A stretch of DNA of 64,000 nt from JAZKFT01 sp039925965 (GCA_039925965.1 JBDSXW010000096.1:1-64000); one strand, 5' to 3'. Shown: positions 32,969-41,281, counted from the first letter of the stretch. Notes: generated by a model not told the origin, from the letters alone. Made by a program: numbers and translations.

Positions 32969-34444
32969 CTATAGCTGGGCGTCCAAAACTGCTTTCCACT
33001 CCTGGTACAATTCATCATACAAAGCCTCCTGCACCGGCTCTATCAAAGCAAGTGGTTTCGATTGACTGAATGCTTCCTTAGCTGAAGCGTAGCAACCCAT
33101 GCCGATCCCTGCACCAATGGCTGCGCCTATACTACCGTCACTCTCGTACAATTCAACAGGCACATTGGTGGCATTTACAAATGAATGTGCAAATACATCA
33201 CTCAGGAACATATTGGCCCGTCCGGCACGGATCACTCTTGGCACCATCCCGTTCTGGCGCATAATGTCCAGGCCATATCTGAATGCAAAGGCAATACCTT
33301 CCTGCGAGGCCCGGTAAAAATGCGCCTGTGTATGAATATTCAAATCTATATGATGAATGCTGGCCCCGATGGTTTTATTACACAGCATCCTTTCGGCGCC
33401 ATTGCCGAAGGGCAGTATTTGCAGGCCTTCGCTGCCGGCAGGAATAGCCCGCGCAGCATCGTTGATCTGGGTATAGCTGAGATGGTGGCCGGCCATTTGC
33501 CTGCTCCACCTGTTCATACTGCCTGCACCATTGATACAAAGCAACACGCCGAGGCGGTGCTGGCTGGTCGTATGGTTTACATGCGCAAACGTGTTGACCC
33601 TTGATAACTGATCAAATGCCAACTGATCACTTACACCATAAATAACACCCGAGGTGCCGGCAGTAGCAGCCACTTCCCCGGGCTCCAGCACATTCAGTGA
33701 TAATGCATTGTTTGGCTGATCGCCGGCTTTGTAGGTTACCGGTATCCCTGCAGACAAGGATAATTCGTCCGCCACGGCTTTACTGACACCACCGTGGCCG
33801 GTAAATACATCCTTAATTTCTGGAATGATAGAAGTTTCAAAGCCAAAGTAATCCATGACATCTTTACTAAGCTCATTGTTTTTCAGATCCCAGAAGATGC
33901 CTTCGCTGAGGGCGGAGATCGAAGTCGTTATTTCGCCTGTCAGCTGCATAGCGATGAAATCACCCGGCAGCATAATCTTATCAATTTTTCCAAATATTTG
34001 CGGCTCATGCTCTTTTACCCAGGCCAGTTTGGCTGCGGTAAAATTGCCAGGCGAATTAAGCAGGTGAGAGAGGCATTTTTCTTCGCCAATGGTTTCAAAT
34101 GCTTTATCGCCATAGGGCACTGCGCGGCTGTCGCACCAGATAATGCTGTTGCGTAGTGGCTGCTGGTCTTTGTCCACGCACACTAATCCATGCATTTGAT
34201 AGGCGATGCCGATAGCCTGTATATCCTTTGGATCGTAGGTCTTAGATGCATGGGCTTTCAAAATGGCTTGTTTGGTATCGGCCCACCATTGCGCCGGCAC
34301 CTGCTCTGCCCAACCCGGCTGAAGGGTAATAATTTCCCGCTCGGTTTCTGGGTGTTGTACACTGGCCACTATTTTGGCAGTAGCCGCATCCACAACCGAT
34401 ACTTTAACGGAAGATGTTCCAATGTCGATCCCTAACAATAACAT
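32969..34444 (-). CDS. xylB: Xylulokinase
   Basis: From the methionine at 34444 the protein is 491 residues, typical of FGGY-family xylulose kinases. It opens with the phosphate-binding G-I-D-I-G-T-S-S-V-K. M-H-G-L-V near residue 80 and W-C-D-S-R contact substrate. A-G-D-Q-P-N-N-A carries the catalytic Asp, and A-G-T-S-G-V-I-Y the adenine site. It phosphorylates D-xylulose to xylulose 5-phosphate. A TACTTTTG promoter box at 34491-34498 sets a leader of about 40 nucleotides. An AraC-type regulator diverges from the same intergenic region. Confidence 0.95.
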   Translation of the reverse strand: MLLLGIDIGTSSVKVSVVDAATAKIVASVQHPETEREIITLQPGWAEQVPAQWWADTKQAILKAHASKTYDPKDIQAIGIAYQMHGLVCVDKDQQPLRNSIIWCDSRAVPYGDKAFETIGEEKCLSHLLNSPGNFTAAKLAWVKEHEPQIFGKIDKIMLPGDFIAMQLTGEITTSISALSEGIFWDLKNNELSKDVMDYFGFETSIIPEIKDVFTGHGGVSKAVADELSLSAGIPVTYKAGDQPNNALSLNVLEPGEVAATAGTSGVIYGVSDQLAFDQLSRVNTFAHVNHTTSQHRLGVLLCINGAGSMNRWSRQMAGHHLSYTQINDAARAIPAGSEGLQILPFGNGAERMLCNKTIGASIHHIDLNIHTQAHFYRASQEGIAFAFRYGLDIMRQNGMVPRVIRAGRANMFLSDVFAHSFVNATNVPVELYESDGSIGAAIGAGIGMGCYASAKEAFSQSKPLALIEPVQEALYDELYQEWKAVLDAQL

Positions 34445-34490
34445 GATATGTGGTTTATGGCAAGCAAACAGGTGCGCAATTTTGAGGAGG

Positions 34491-34498
34491 CAAAAGTA
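34491..34498 (-). promoter_or_regulatory. Bacteroidota -7 box of xylB
   Basis: TACTTTTG on the minus strand fits TAnnTTTG and lies 46 bp upstream of the xylB start. Confidence 0.65.
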
Positions 34499-34543
34499 GG
34501 CCTGTTTAACAATGCAGCTCAACCGTTATTTTACAAAAAAAAT

Positions 34544-34598
34544 CTGCTATCTTATCAAATGAGAAGATTATTTTAGCATATTGCTGATAAAATAGCAG
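34544..34598. promoter_or_regulatory. Inverted repeat in the xylB/araC-type divergent region
   Basis: CTGCTATCTTATCA at 34544-34557 is nearly the exact complement of TGATAAAATAGCAG at 34585-34598, with 27 bases between. Its position behind the xylB promoter suggests operator half-sites for the divergent regulator. A T-run follows on the plus strand, so a hairpin in a transcript is an alternative. The rest of 34445-34753 shows no gene. Confidence 0.5.
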
Positions 34599-34753
34599 TT
34601 TTTTGAGAAATGGCTTAAGGTGCGAGGCCTAAGGTGAAGGGTTTAATCACCCGCAGTAAGAACCAAGTGCAGACAAATTCGAATGTCTGACGTAAACGTT
34701 GACCCACTCCATTGTCCAATGACCATTGTTTTGATTGCAACATAATAAGACAG

Positions 34754-35599
34754 ATGAAAGCACTTATTCAAAAAATACATGTTGAGGAAAACCAATCTTT
34801 CGCCTGCCGTACCTATCGTACGCCGCAGTTTGAAACCAACTGGCATAAGCACGAAGAGTGCGAGTTGCTGATCATCACTGAAGGTCATGGCACCGCGTTG
34901 GTCGGCGACTATGTGGGTGAATATAAGCGTGGTGATATCTTTTTCCTGGCGGGTAACCTTCCGCATTGGTTTCGCAAACATCAAAACCGGATGATGGGCA
35001 GCGCCCTCGTTATTCATTTTAAGAAAAATCTATGGGGCGAAGATTTTTTAAGACTGCCGGAGATGAAACAGATCAACCAGCTACTTAATAGTAAGAATCA
35101 CGGTATGCAGCTTACAAGTGAAATTCAAAAAGAAACAGCTGCTTTTATAGAACAGATTGATAAGGCAACCGGCATCGGGCGCATGAACCTGCTACTTCTT
35201 TGTCTTCAAAAAATTGGCAGCTCAACGGAAATCAATACCCTCACCCATGACTTCAGCACCAACGAAAACCAGAAAGAGAACTCGGTGATTGAGAAGATAT
35301 TCGATTACTCATTTAAGCATTATCTTGAACTGGTAACCTTGCAGGATGTAGCTGCCGTGGCTGGTATGAGTATCCCCACTTTTTGCCGTTTCTTTAAAAA
35401 GAACATTAAGAAAAGTTATTTTGATTTCCTCCAGGAGATCCGCATCAGCCACGCCTGCAAACTACTGCATAGTACCACGAAGCCCGTGCTGGAAATCTGC
35501 TACGAAAGCGGCTACAATAGCTGGGCGCATTTTAGCAAGCAGTTTAAAAATGTGAAGCAAATCACGCCGTCGGCGTACAGGAAGGAATATAGTGTGTAG
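34754..35599 (+). CDS. AraC-family transcriptional regulator, probably of xylose genes
   Basis: From the ATG at 34754 the protein is 281 residues. An N-terminal cupin sensor domain (about 10-90: N-W-H-K-H-E-E-C-E-L, then G-D-I-F-F-L-A-G-N-L-P-H) is followed by a C-terminal double helix-turn-helix (about 185-281: D-V-A-A-V-A-G-M-S-I-P-T-F-C-R-F-F-K and C-Y-E-S-G-Y-N-S-W-A-H-F-S-K-Q-F). In the family such proteins activate sugar-use genes when bound to ligand. Divergence from xylB makes xylose control likely, but this is inference. The 156-bp repeat array starts just after its stop codon. Confidence 0.9.
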   Translation: MKALIQKIHVEENQSFACRTYRTPQFETNWHKHEECELLIITEGHGTALVGDYVGEYKRGDIFFLAGNLPHWFRKHQNRMMGSALVIHFKKNLWGEDFLRLPEMKQINQLLNSKNHGMQLTSEIQKETAAFIEQIDKATGIGRMNLLLLCLQKIGSSTEINTLTHDFSTNENQKENSVIEKIFDYSFKHYLELVTLQDVAAVAGMSIPTFCRFFKKNIKKSYFDFLQEIRISHACKLLHSTTKPVLEICYESGYNSWAHFSKQFKNVKQITPSAYRKEYSV

Positions 35600-35606
35600 G
35601 GCTCAA

Positions 35607-36110
35607 CAGTCTTTGCGAGGGTTCCTTCCCGAAGCAATCTGACCGCGGGTTGTTCGGTCGGCTGTTGGTAATGCGATGATTCGTTACAAATGCTGAACAG
35701 ATTGCTTCGTTGGGCAGGAACCCGCCTCGCAAAGACTGTGGAGATGGTTGTTATGTCTTTGACAGTCTTTGCAAGGGTTCTTGCCCGAAGCGATCTGACT
35801 GCGGGTTGTTCGGTCGGTTGTCGGTAATGCGATGATTCGTTACAAATGCTGAACAGATTGCTTCGTTGGGAAGGAACCCGCCTCGCAAAGACTGTGGAGA
35901 TGGTTGTTATGTCTTTAACAGTCTTTGCGAGGGTTCCTGCACGAAGCAATCTGACTGCGGGTTGTTCGGTCGGTTGTCGGTAACGCGATGATTCGTTACA
36001 AATGCTGAACAGATTGCTTCGTTGGGCAGGAACCCGCCTCGCAAAGACAGTGGAAATGGTTGTTATGTCTTTGACAGTCTTTGCGAGGGTTCTTGCGCGA
36101 AACAATCCCA
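35607..36110. repeat. 156-bp tandem repeat of an inverted-repeat unit
   Basis: Three full copies and a partial fourth start at 35607, 35763, 35919 and 36075, a constant period of 156 bp. In each unit CAGTCTTTGCGAGGGTTC near the left is complementary to GAACCCGCCTCGCAAAGACTG about 130 bp later, and GAAGCAATCTG pairs with CAGATTGCTTC. A whole unit could therefore fold into a long hairpin. The 'GCGAG...GAAGCAATCT' wording resembles REP-like elements seen in many bacteria. Because 156 is a multiple of three, a 199-codon frame stays open across it, but this is not a gene. Confidence 0.97.
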
Positions 36111-36167
36111 CCGATTTGTATCAGGAATGATCGGAGATTATGCAACTTCACCGACAAAGCCTAAACT

Positions 36168-36980
36168 TTAAACACCTAAACTGCCTTTCATTTCAGTTTG
36201 GTATTCCATCGCTACAGCCTGGGCGGCTTGGGCAAAATCTTCTTTATCGGAAGCGAAGATGATAGCACGGCTGGCATTTACGAGCAGGCCGCAGTCTTTG
36301 TTGAGTCCGTATTTGGAAACGTCGGCCAGGCTACCACCCTGGAAACCAACGCCAGGAACGAGTAAAAAATGATCGGGGATGACCCTGCGGATATGTTCGA
36401 GATCGCTTGCCTGCGTACCACCAATTACGTACATGAGGTTATTGGGGCTTCCCCAGCGGCTGGTGGTTTGCAGCACTTTTTCATACAAATAATTGCCAGA
36501 GCTATCCACGTTCAGTCGCTGAAAGTCGTTACTGCCTTTGTTGCTGGTGAGCGCCAGCACGATGGTCCATTTATCTTCATATTCTAAAAAGGGTCGCACG
36601 CTGTCTTCGCCCATATAAGGCGCTACTGTCACGGCATCAAATTTCAGGGTTTCGAAAAATGCCTTTGCATATTGGTCACTGGTATTGCCAATATCGCCCC
36701 GCTTGGCGTCCGCAATTTTAAAATGCGAATCCGGAATATAGTTGACCGTTTGCTCCATCGCATCCCAGCCTTTGAGCCCCTGGCTTTCGTAAAAGGCGGT
36801 GTTGATCTTATAGCTTACACAATAGTCTTTCGTAGCATCAATAATGGCTTTGTTAAACGTAAACACCGCATTAGGCAGGCCTTTGAGGTGTTTGGGGAGC
36901 TTAGCGATATCAGTATCCAACCCTACGCAGAGATAAGATTGGGTGGCGTTGATACGATTGATGAGTTGTATTCGGTTCAT
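36168..36980 (-). CDS. pyrF: Orotidine-5'-phosphate decarboxylase, type 2
   Basis: From the methionine at 36980 the protein is 270 residues, matching the longer type 2 (mycobacterial-like) OMP decarboxylases. It has L-C-V-G-L-D-T-D near residue 17, the catalytic D-A-K-R-G-D-I-G-N-T near 82-91, V-T-V-A-P-Y-M-G-E-D, and the phosphate-binding V-P-G-V-G-F-Q-G-G. It performs the last step of UMP synthesis. Twelve residues upstream in frame are excluded because the conserved part starts at M-N-R-I-Q. The gene upstream on the same strand is the glycerophosphodiesterase. Confidence 0.95.
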   Translation of the reverse strand: MNRIQLINRINATQSYLCVGLDTDIAKLPKHLKGLPNAVFTFNKAIIDATKDYCVSYKINTAFYESQGLKGWDAMEQTVNYIPDSHFKIADAKRGDIGNTSDQYAKAFFETLKFDAVTVAPYMGEDSVRPFLEYEDKWTIVLALTSNKGSNDFQRLNVDSSGNYLYEKVLQTTSRWGSPNNLMYVIGGTQASDLEHIRRVIPDHFLLVPGVGFQGGSLADVSKYGLNKDCGLLVNASRAIIFASDKEDFAQAAQAVAMEYQTEMKGSLGV

Positions 36981-37034
36981 TTCTTTCAGGTTAATTACTA
37001 AGAGCCATTTGGTCAATGGTCAGTAGGTCATTTG

Positions 37035-38009
37035 TCAATGTTTGCCATTGGGTGGATAATCTGTTATAATGCCATTGACTCCCATCTCTTTTAATTCCTC
37101 AAATTTTGCAGTATCATCCACTGTCCAGGGGATCAAACGAACATTCATATCCTTGCACTGCTTTACCAGCAGCGGCGTAACCAGTTCGTAGTATGGCGAA
37201 TAAATCTGCGGGATAAATCCGAGTTCCTGCAATTGCAGGGCATAAGCTTTTTTATCCCCTTCCTCCACTAGCAATGCCAGGGTAATATTGGGATACTGCT
37301 GGTGCAGGTATTGTAATGGCCGCATATCGAACGACTGAATTATTACCCGCTCTTGCATACCTTTTTCTTTTAATACCTTCATCAGCATTTCAGTAAAAGG
37401 AATTGGCAGGGGATGATAGGTATTGTCGCCTTCCGGCAAGCTTTTGATCTCGATATTAAAACGCACCGGTTTCTTTTTGTGGGTGGTGCAATAGTTATTT
37501 ACCGCATCCAGCAAATCGCCCAGCCTGGGTTTTACGGCTGCTATTTTTTGTTGTTCCGGAAAACGTGGATGTGGCTTCATACCTACATCGTAGCGGATGA
37601 TCTCCGCGTAATCCATATGGTACATGTTGAGGCTTTTCTCCTCCGCCTCCGTCACAAAACTACCATCCGGCTTCGTGGTGATCTCATGGTTAAAGAAGGG
37701 TTCATGGCTAACGATTACCTCTGCGTCTTTAGTAATGCAGACATCCATCTCCAGGGTATTTACGCCCAGGTCAATGGCTTTGATCATTGCCGGAATCGTA
37801 TTTTCCGGCATCAGTCCCCGGCAGCCGCGATGGCCTTCAATGTCGAATTTGAATGTTTCCGTTTTATTCAAGTGGTTGAGATTATGGCAGGCGGTTAAGA
37901 AAAGCAGGCAAGTGGGGAGCAGCAAGTAGCGAGTGGAGAGGAGCAAGTAGCGATGAGGGAGGAGCAAGTAGCGGTTAAAGGAGTTGGTGTTCAAATTGGT
38001 TTCAGTCAT
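37035..38009 (-). CDS. Glycerophosphodiester phosphodiesterase, lipoprotein
   Basis: The 324-residue protein carries the GDPD barrel motifs: E-G-H-R-G-C-R-G-L-M-P-E-N-T near residue 58, L-E-M-D-V-C-I-T-K-D (metal-binding Glu/Asp), and the catalytic H-E-P-F-F-N. It hydrolyses glycerophosphodiesters to glycerol 3-phosphate and an alcohol. A lipobox L-T-A-C at about 38-41 marks it as a lipoprotein. Upstream of the lipobox, the signal sequence contains three in-frame 7-residue repeats R-Y-L-L-L-x-x encoded by a 21-bp DNA repeat. The real start may be any of several codons before this repeat; the ATG at 38009 is kept. Confidence 0.88.
   Translation of the reverse strand: MTETNLNTNSFNRYLLLPHRYLLLSTRYLLLPTCLLFLTACHNLNHLNKTETFKFDIEGHRGCRGLMPENTIPAMIKAIDLGVNTLEMDVCITKDAEVIVSHEPFFNHEITTKPDGSFVTEAEEKSLNMYHMDYAEIIRYDVGMKPHPRFPEQQKIAAVKPRLGDLLDAVNNYCTTHKKKPVRFNIEIKSLPEGDNTYHPLPIPFTEMLMKVLKEKGMQERVIIQSFDMRPLQYLHQQYPNITLALLVEEGDKKAYALQLQELGFIPQIYSPYYELVTPLLVKQCKDMNVRLIPWTVDDTAKFEELKEMGVNGIITDYPPNGKH
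37911..37973. repeat. Three 21-bp repeats inside a signal peptide
   Basis: Three exact-period 21-bp units containing GCAAGTAGCG encode R-Y-L-L-L-P-H, R-Y-L-L-L-S-T and R-Y-L-L-L-P-T on the minus strand. They are in frame with the glycerophosphodiesterase gene. Confidence 0.9.
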
Positions 38010-38033
38010 TATTGATATTTTTTTGGGCGCTCA

Positions 38034-38115
38034 TTTTTACGTCTCCACATTTCCACATTTGTGTATTTTCTCGTTTGCCGATTTTCACATCCCACATTTG
38101 CATATTCCCTTATTT
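38034..38115. repeat. Octad repeat (CACATTTC type) downstream of the PaiB-like gene
   Basis: About ten degenerate 8-bp units of CCACATTT type fill the gap between the glycerophosphodiesterase start and the PaiB-like stop codon at 38116. They continue a little way into the last codons of that gene. Confidence 0.7.
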
Positions 38116-38733
38116 TCACAGCTCCACATTTTTCTTCATCTCCTCCGCCACTGCTCTTGCATCAGGGCTCCCTTTGTCTAACTGCGTAATAATATTTTGA
38201 AAACTTTCTTTGTTGCGGTTTTGGCTTAGTTTAAAAACATGTTGAATGTCTTCGACTTCTATTTCGATACCCACGATGGCTTTCATCAAAGTTTGCATGT
38301 ATTCCTCTGGCAGATGTTTTACGAGCGACGGAGAATCAGGATTATTTTCAAATGTATCGGTGAGATCCGTCAGCAGTTGCAGCAGTTCGTCAGCTGTGGT
38401 AAAACGCAGTTTCCCTTTCGCATGTACCGACCGGTAATTCCAGGTGCTACCCGATTTTGGGTCGGTGTACCAGCTGGCGCTTACGTAGGTATGCGCGCTG
38501 CTAAACACCACCAGCACATTTGCATCTTCTTCCAATGCCAGGTGGTGATCGGTCTTTCGCATGACATGCGCCCGAAGGATCATTTTTCCTTCCCGTTCTT
38601 TAAACAGCACCGGCACCTGGGTAGCCACCGGATATTCATTTCCATTCACGATGAGCATTACAAATGGGTGTGCGTGCATGAAATCGACTACATCCCCGGG
38701 GTTGTTGGCTTTAAAATAAGGCAGGTTGTACAT
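38116..38733 (-). CDS. FMN-binding negative transcriptional regulator (PaiB-like)
   Basis: About 205 residues from the methionine at 38733. The pattern Y-N-L-P-Y-F-K at the start, F-M-H-A-H-P-F near residue 22, H-V-M-R-K-T-D-H-H-L-A-L, Y-V-S-A-S-W-Y and T-W-N-Y-R-S-V-H-A-K-G is that of the PaiB family. It has the split-barrel flavin-binding fold. PaiB of Bacillus was described as a regulator of sporulation and protease genes. In Bacteroidota the role is unknown and may be enzymatic. The 67 in-frame codons upstream are repeat DNA and not part of the gene. The start is preceded by 13 phased heptads. Confidence 0.88.
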   Translation of the reverse strand: MYNLPYFKANNPGDVVDFMHAHPFVMLIVNGNEYPVATQVPVLFKEREGKMILRAHVMRKTDHHLALEEDANVLVVFSSAHTYVSASWYTDPKSGSTWNYRSVHAKGKLRFTTADELLQLLTDLTDTFENNPDSPSLVKHLPEEYMQTLMKAIVGIEIEVEDIQHVFKLSQNRNKESFQNIITQLDKGSPDARAVAEEMKKNVEL

Positions 38734-38743
38734 GATGTTTTGA

Positions 38744-38834
38744 TTGCTGATGCCTGATTGCTGATCTCCGATTTCTGATGTCTGATGCCTGATATCGGAT
38801 ACCGGATACCGGACGCTTGATGTTTGATGTCGGT
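38744..38834. repeat. Thirteen phased heptads (TGTCTGA type)
   Basis: Units such as TTGCTGA, TGCCTGA, TGTCTGA, TATCGGA and TACCGGA follow one another without indels for 91 bp. The array begins ten bases upstream of the PaiB-like start codon. It is the longest heptad array in the window. Confidence 0.93.
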
Positions 38835-38864
38835 TTTTAACGATGATCAAACGCCGGGCTATTG

Positions 38865-39003
38865 CCTCAGCCCCGGCCCCGCTCCTTGCGGAGAGGGGTG
38901 CCCCGCCGCGAGATGCTTTACAATTTCGTACCAATGCCCGCTTGTTTCAAACTAGCCAAAAAAAAGCAAGGTTCTAACAACCCTCCTTTGGAGAGCAGGG
39001 AGG
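38865..39003. repeat. REP-like CTCC/GGAG hairpins
   Basis: Two degenerate hairpins occur: CCCCgCTCC-TTGC-GGAGaGGGG at 38877-38898 and CCTCC-TTT-GGAG at 38981-38993. Both are flanked by GCCTCAGCCCC or CAGGGAGGC words. They resemble the CTCTCC-loop-GGAGAG elements scattered through Bacteroidota genomes. No gene lies in 38835-39050. Confidence 0.5.
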
Positions 39004-39050
39004 CTTTCCTTTTGAGTGGTTCCGGCAATCTCCCTTTGCTGGGTTCGGCG

Positions 39051-40151
39051 TTACTCTACCACTTCCACCACTTTCGTCACATCGACATTTGCGTTCCGCA
39101 TTGCAATGCTCCTAACAGCTTTGCTGGCAAAATCCATGAAGGCATGTTTGGTAATACGGTCGTCGCCCACCATGGCCGGGATACCTGTATCGCCTCCTTC
39201 GCGGATGCTTTGCACCAGGGGTATCTGGCCAAGAAATGGCAGGTCGTATTCTTCCGCCAGTTTCTTGCCGCCATTTTTGCCAAAAATATAGTACCGGTTA
39301 TCGGGCAATTCTGCAGGCGTAAACCAGCTCATGTTTTCCACCAATCCAATAATGGGCACCTTAATCTGCGCCTGTCCAAACATCGCGATGCCCTTTCTGG
39401 CATCGGCCAGGGCCACGTCCTGCGGCGTGGTTACGACCACCACACCGGTAATCGGCACGGTTTGTACCATGGTGAGGTGTATATCGCCGGTGCCTGGTGG
39501 CATATCGATCACGAGGTAATCGAGTTCACCCCATTCCACATCAGTAATAAATTGTTTGATGGCGCTGCTCGCCATTGGTCCACGCCAAACCACCGCACTT
39601 TTATCGTCCACCAGCAGGCCAATGCTCATTAACTTAATGCCATAGCGATCCAGCGGAACGATCAGCCCTTTGCCATTGCCGCCATCTTTCATCATCGGTC
39701 TTTCGCCACGTACGCCAAACATAATGGGTACACTCGGCCCATAAATATCGGCGTCCATCAATCCTACTTTGGCGCCGCCGGAACTCAGTGCCAGTGCGAG
39801 GTTTGCAGCTACCGTGCTTTTGCCCACGCCGCCCTTGCCGCTGATTACGGCTATGATATTTTTTACATTGGGCAATACATTATCACCTTTCAGTCTTTTG
39901 CTGGTAGTATTACTGGTAAAATTTACCTGCACAATCGCCTCCTTGTTTACCAACAGCTTTACCGCATTTACGCAGGCACCGTTGATCATGTCTTTCATAG
40001 GGCAGGCCGGGGTGGTCAGCACTACCGTGAAAGCCACATTATTTCCATCGATGGTTATATCTTTTACCATGTTCAATGTTACCAGGTCTTTACCCAGGTC
40101 GGGTTCCTGTACATTGCTCAGGGCGCTTAAAATCTCCGCTTCGGTCATCAC
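39051..40151 (-). CDS. Mrp/NBP35-family iron-sulfur carrier ATPase
   Basis: The 366-residue protein has an N-terminal MIP18/DUF59 domain (about 1-90) and an Mrp ATPase domain with the deviant Walker A G-K-G-G-V-G-K-S-T near 105. Further landmarks are D-A-D-I-Y-G-P-S-V-P, V-I-D-M-P-P-G-T-G-D and V-E-N-M-S-W-F. Relatives carry or transfer Fe-S clusters. The usual C-x-x-C pair after E-N-M-S is missing here: T-P-A-E-L-P-D follows. Cluster binding may therefore use other cysteines or not occur. A second methionine at 40148 is an equally good start. A TACTTTTG box lies about 35 bp upstream. Confidence 0.92.
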   Translation of the reverse strand: MMTEAEILSALSNVQEPDLGKDLVTLNMVKDITIDGNNVAFTVVLTTPACPMKDMINGACVNAVKLLVNKEAIVQVNFTSNTTSKRLKGDNVLPNVKNIIAVISGKGGVGKSTVAANLALALSSGGAKVGLMDADIYGPSVPIMFGVRGERPMMKDGGNGKGLIVPLDRYGIKLMSIGLLVDDKSAVVWRGPMASSAIKQFITDVEWGELDYLVIDMPPGTGDIHLTMVQTVPITGVVVVTTPQDVALADARKGIAMFGQAQIKVPIIGLVENMSWFTPAELPDNRYYIFGKNGGKKLAEEYDLPFLGQIPLVQSIREGGDTGIPAMVGDDRITKHAFMDFASKAVRSIAMRNANVDVTKVVEVVE

Positions 40152-40182
40152 TCAAATTTTAGTTAAAAGAAAAAAATCGCTG

Positions 40183-40190
40183 CAAAAGTA
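40183..40190 (-). promoter_or_regulatory. Bacteroidota -7 box of the Mrp gene
   Basis: TACTTTTG on the minus strand, 31 bp before the start codon, fits TAnnTTTG. Confidence 0.6.
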
Positions 40191-40383
40191 ACCGCTGAAC
40201 GGGCAACTTTGTTCTTTTTGATGACAGAAGGATAGGGTTAGGAACTACTTGTTCCCAGAACTGCTATCAGTCAGATAAAAAATAGTTCTATTAATAAGTA
40301 AAACCGGTTTTACAATAAACTTGCCGGATACCGGATGTGTGGCAAAAGAAAAACTACATTTGAAAACGACCCGACTACAATTC

Positions 40384-41031
40384 ATGAAGAAATTATTACT
40401 CATTATCACCACTGTTTGCATTGCGTCCGCCTCCCAGTCGCAGATTTTTAAAAGCGTGCAAACCTATTCCGATTCGGTGGTGCAACTCTATGGGGTTGTG
40501 ATGACAGCGGATAGCCTGCGTGCTTTGGAGGATGCCAGTGTGATCGTAGTCGGTAAGGGTCGTGGTACCATTACCAACAACCAGGGTGTATTTAGCATTG
40601 CGGTGATGAAAGGTGACCAGATAGAATTTTCTACGGTGGGCTTTAAATCAAAAACGATCCTCATACCTACAGACCTTGAAGGAAAAGACTTTAGCGTGGT
40701 GCAATTGCTGGTGGATGACACAGCCTATCTGCCAGGTACCGTAATTCGTCCCAGGCCCAGCCGGGCGCAGTTTGAACGGGATTTTATCAACGCCGACATT
40801 CCTTTTGACCAATACGAGATCGCCCGCCAGAATACTGAAGAAAGCAAGCGCCGCATCCTGCTGAGCTCTCTGCCAAGCGATGGCCGTGAAGCCGTTAGCT
40901 ATTCCCTGAAACAGACCGCCAACAAAGCCTATTACGCTGGCCAGATCCCTCCGATGAACATCATGAACCCATTTGCCTGGGGCGAGTTTATCAAAGCCTG
41001 GAAGCGCGGGGATTTTAAGAAGAAGAAGTAG
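40384..41031 (+). CDS. Secreted protein with carboxypeptidase-regulatory-like domain
   Basis: From the ATG at 40384 the 215-residue product has a signal peptide (K-K-L-L-L-I-I-T-T-V-C-I-A-S-A...S-Q-S-Q). A beta-sandwich of the carboxypeptidase-D-regulatory type follows (about 30-110: L-Y-G-V-V-M-T-A-D-S-L-R-A-L-E-D-A-S-V and N-N-Q-G-V-F-S-I, then F-S-T-V-G-F-K). The remainder is basic with R-P-R-P-S-R-A-Q-F and a lysine-rich end. Such stand-alone domains are frequent in Bacteroidota envelope proteins, and the specific role is not known. The 21 codons upstream in frame lie before the signal peptide. Confidence 0.8.
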   Translation: MKKLLLIITTVCIASASQSQIFKSVQTYSDSVVQLYGVVMTADSLRALEDASVIVVGKGRGTITNNQGVFSIAVMKGDQIEFSTVGFKSKTILIPTDLEGKDFSVVQLLVDDTAYLPGTVIRPRPSRAQFERDFINADIPFDQYEIARQNTEESKRRILLSSLPSDGREAVSYSLKQTANKAYYAGQIPPMNIMNPFAWGEFIKAWKRGDFKKKK

Positions 41032-41097
41032 GTTTTTTAATGTGGAAATGTGGAATAGGTAAAGGCTGTCTTGCAAATGGTAGCATTGTTGAAATTA

Positions 41098-41200
41098 TTT
41101 CTAAACCGACTGGAAGCAGTATGCAGATTGTTTCGTTGGGACAAGAACCCCGCCTCGCAATAACTTTGGCAGTAATGACTGTGCCTCGCAATGATTATAC
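41098..41200. repeat. Single degenerate copy of the 'GCAGATTG...CCTCGCAA' element
   Basis: GCAGATTGTTTCGTTGGGACAAGAACCCC...CCTCGCAA in this gap matches the right half of the 156-bp unit at 35.6-36.1 kb. A second CCTCGCAATGA word follows at about 41183. It is a diverged single copy of the same family. Confidence 0.7.
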
Positions 41201-41281
41201 AGTTTTATTGCGATAATTTGAAATGCATTCCAGGCAGGTGTTGAAATGGGGAATTTCACTTTACTTTACGGCTCCTCTAAT

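Noticed and set aside
35512..36111. A 199-codon open frame with repeated peptide units across the 156-bp array
   Set aside because: The period is a multiple of three, so any stop-free frame persists through all copies. The DNA is dominated by inverted repeats, and the frame overlaps the AraC gene end antisense.
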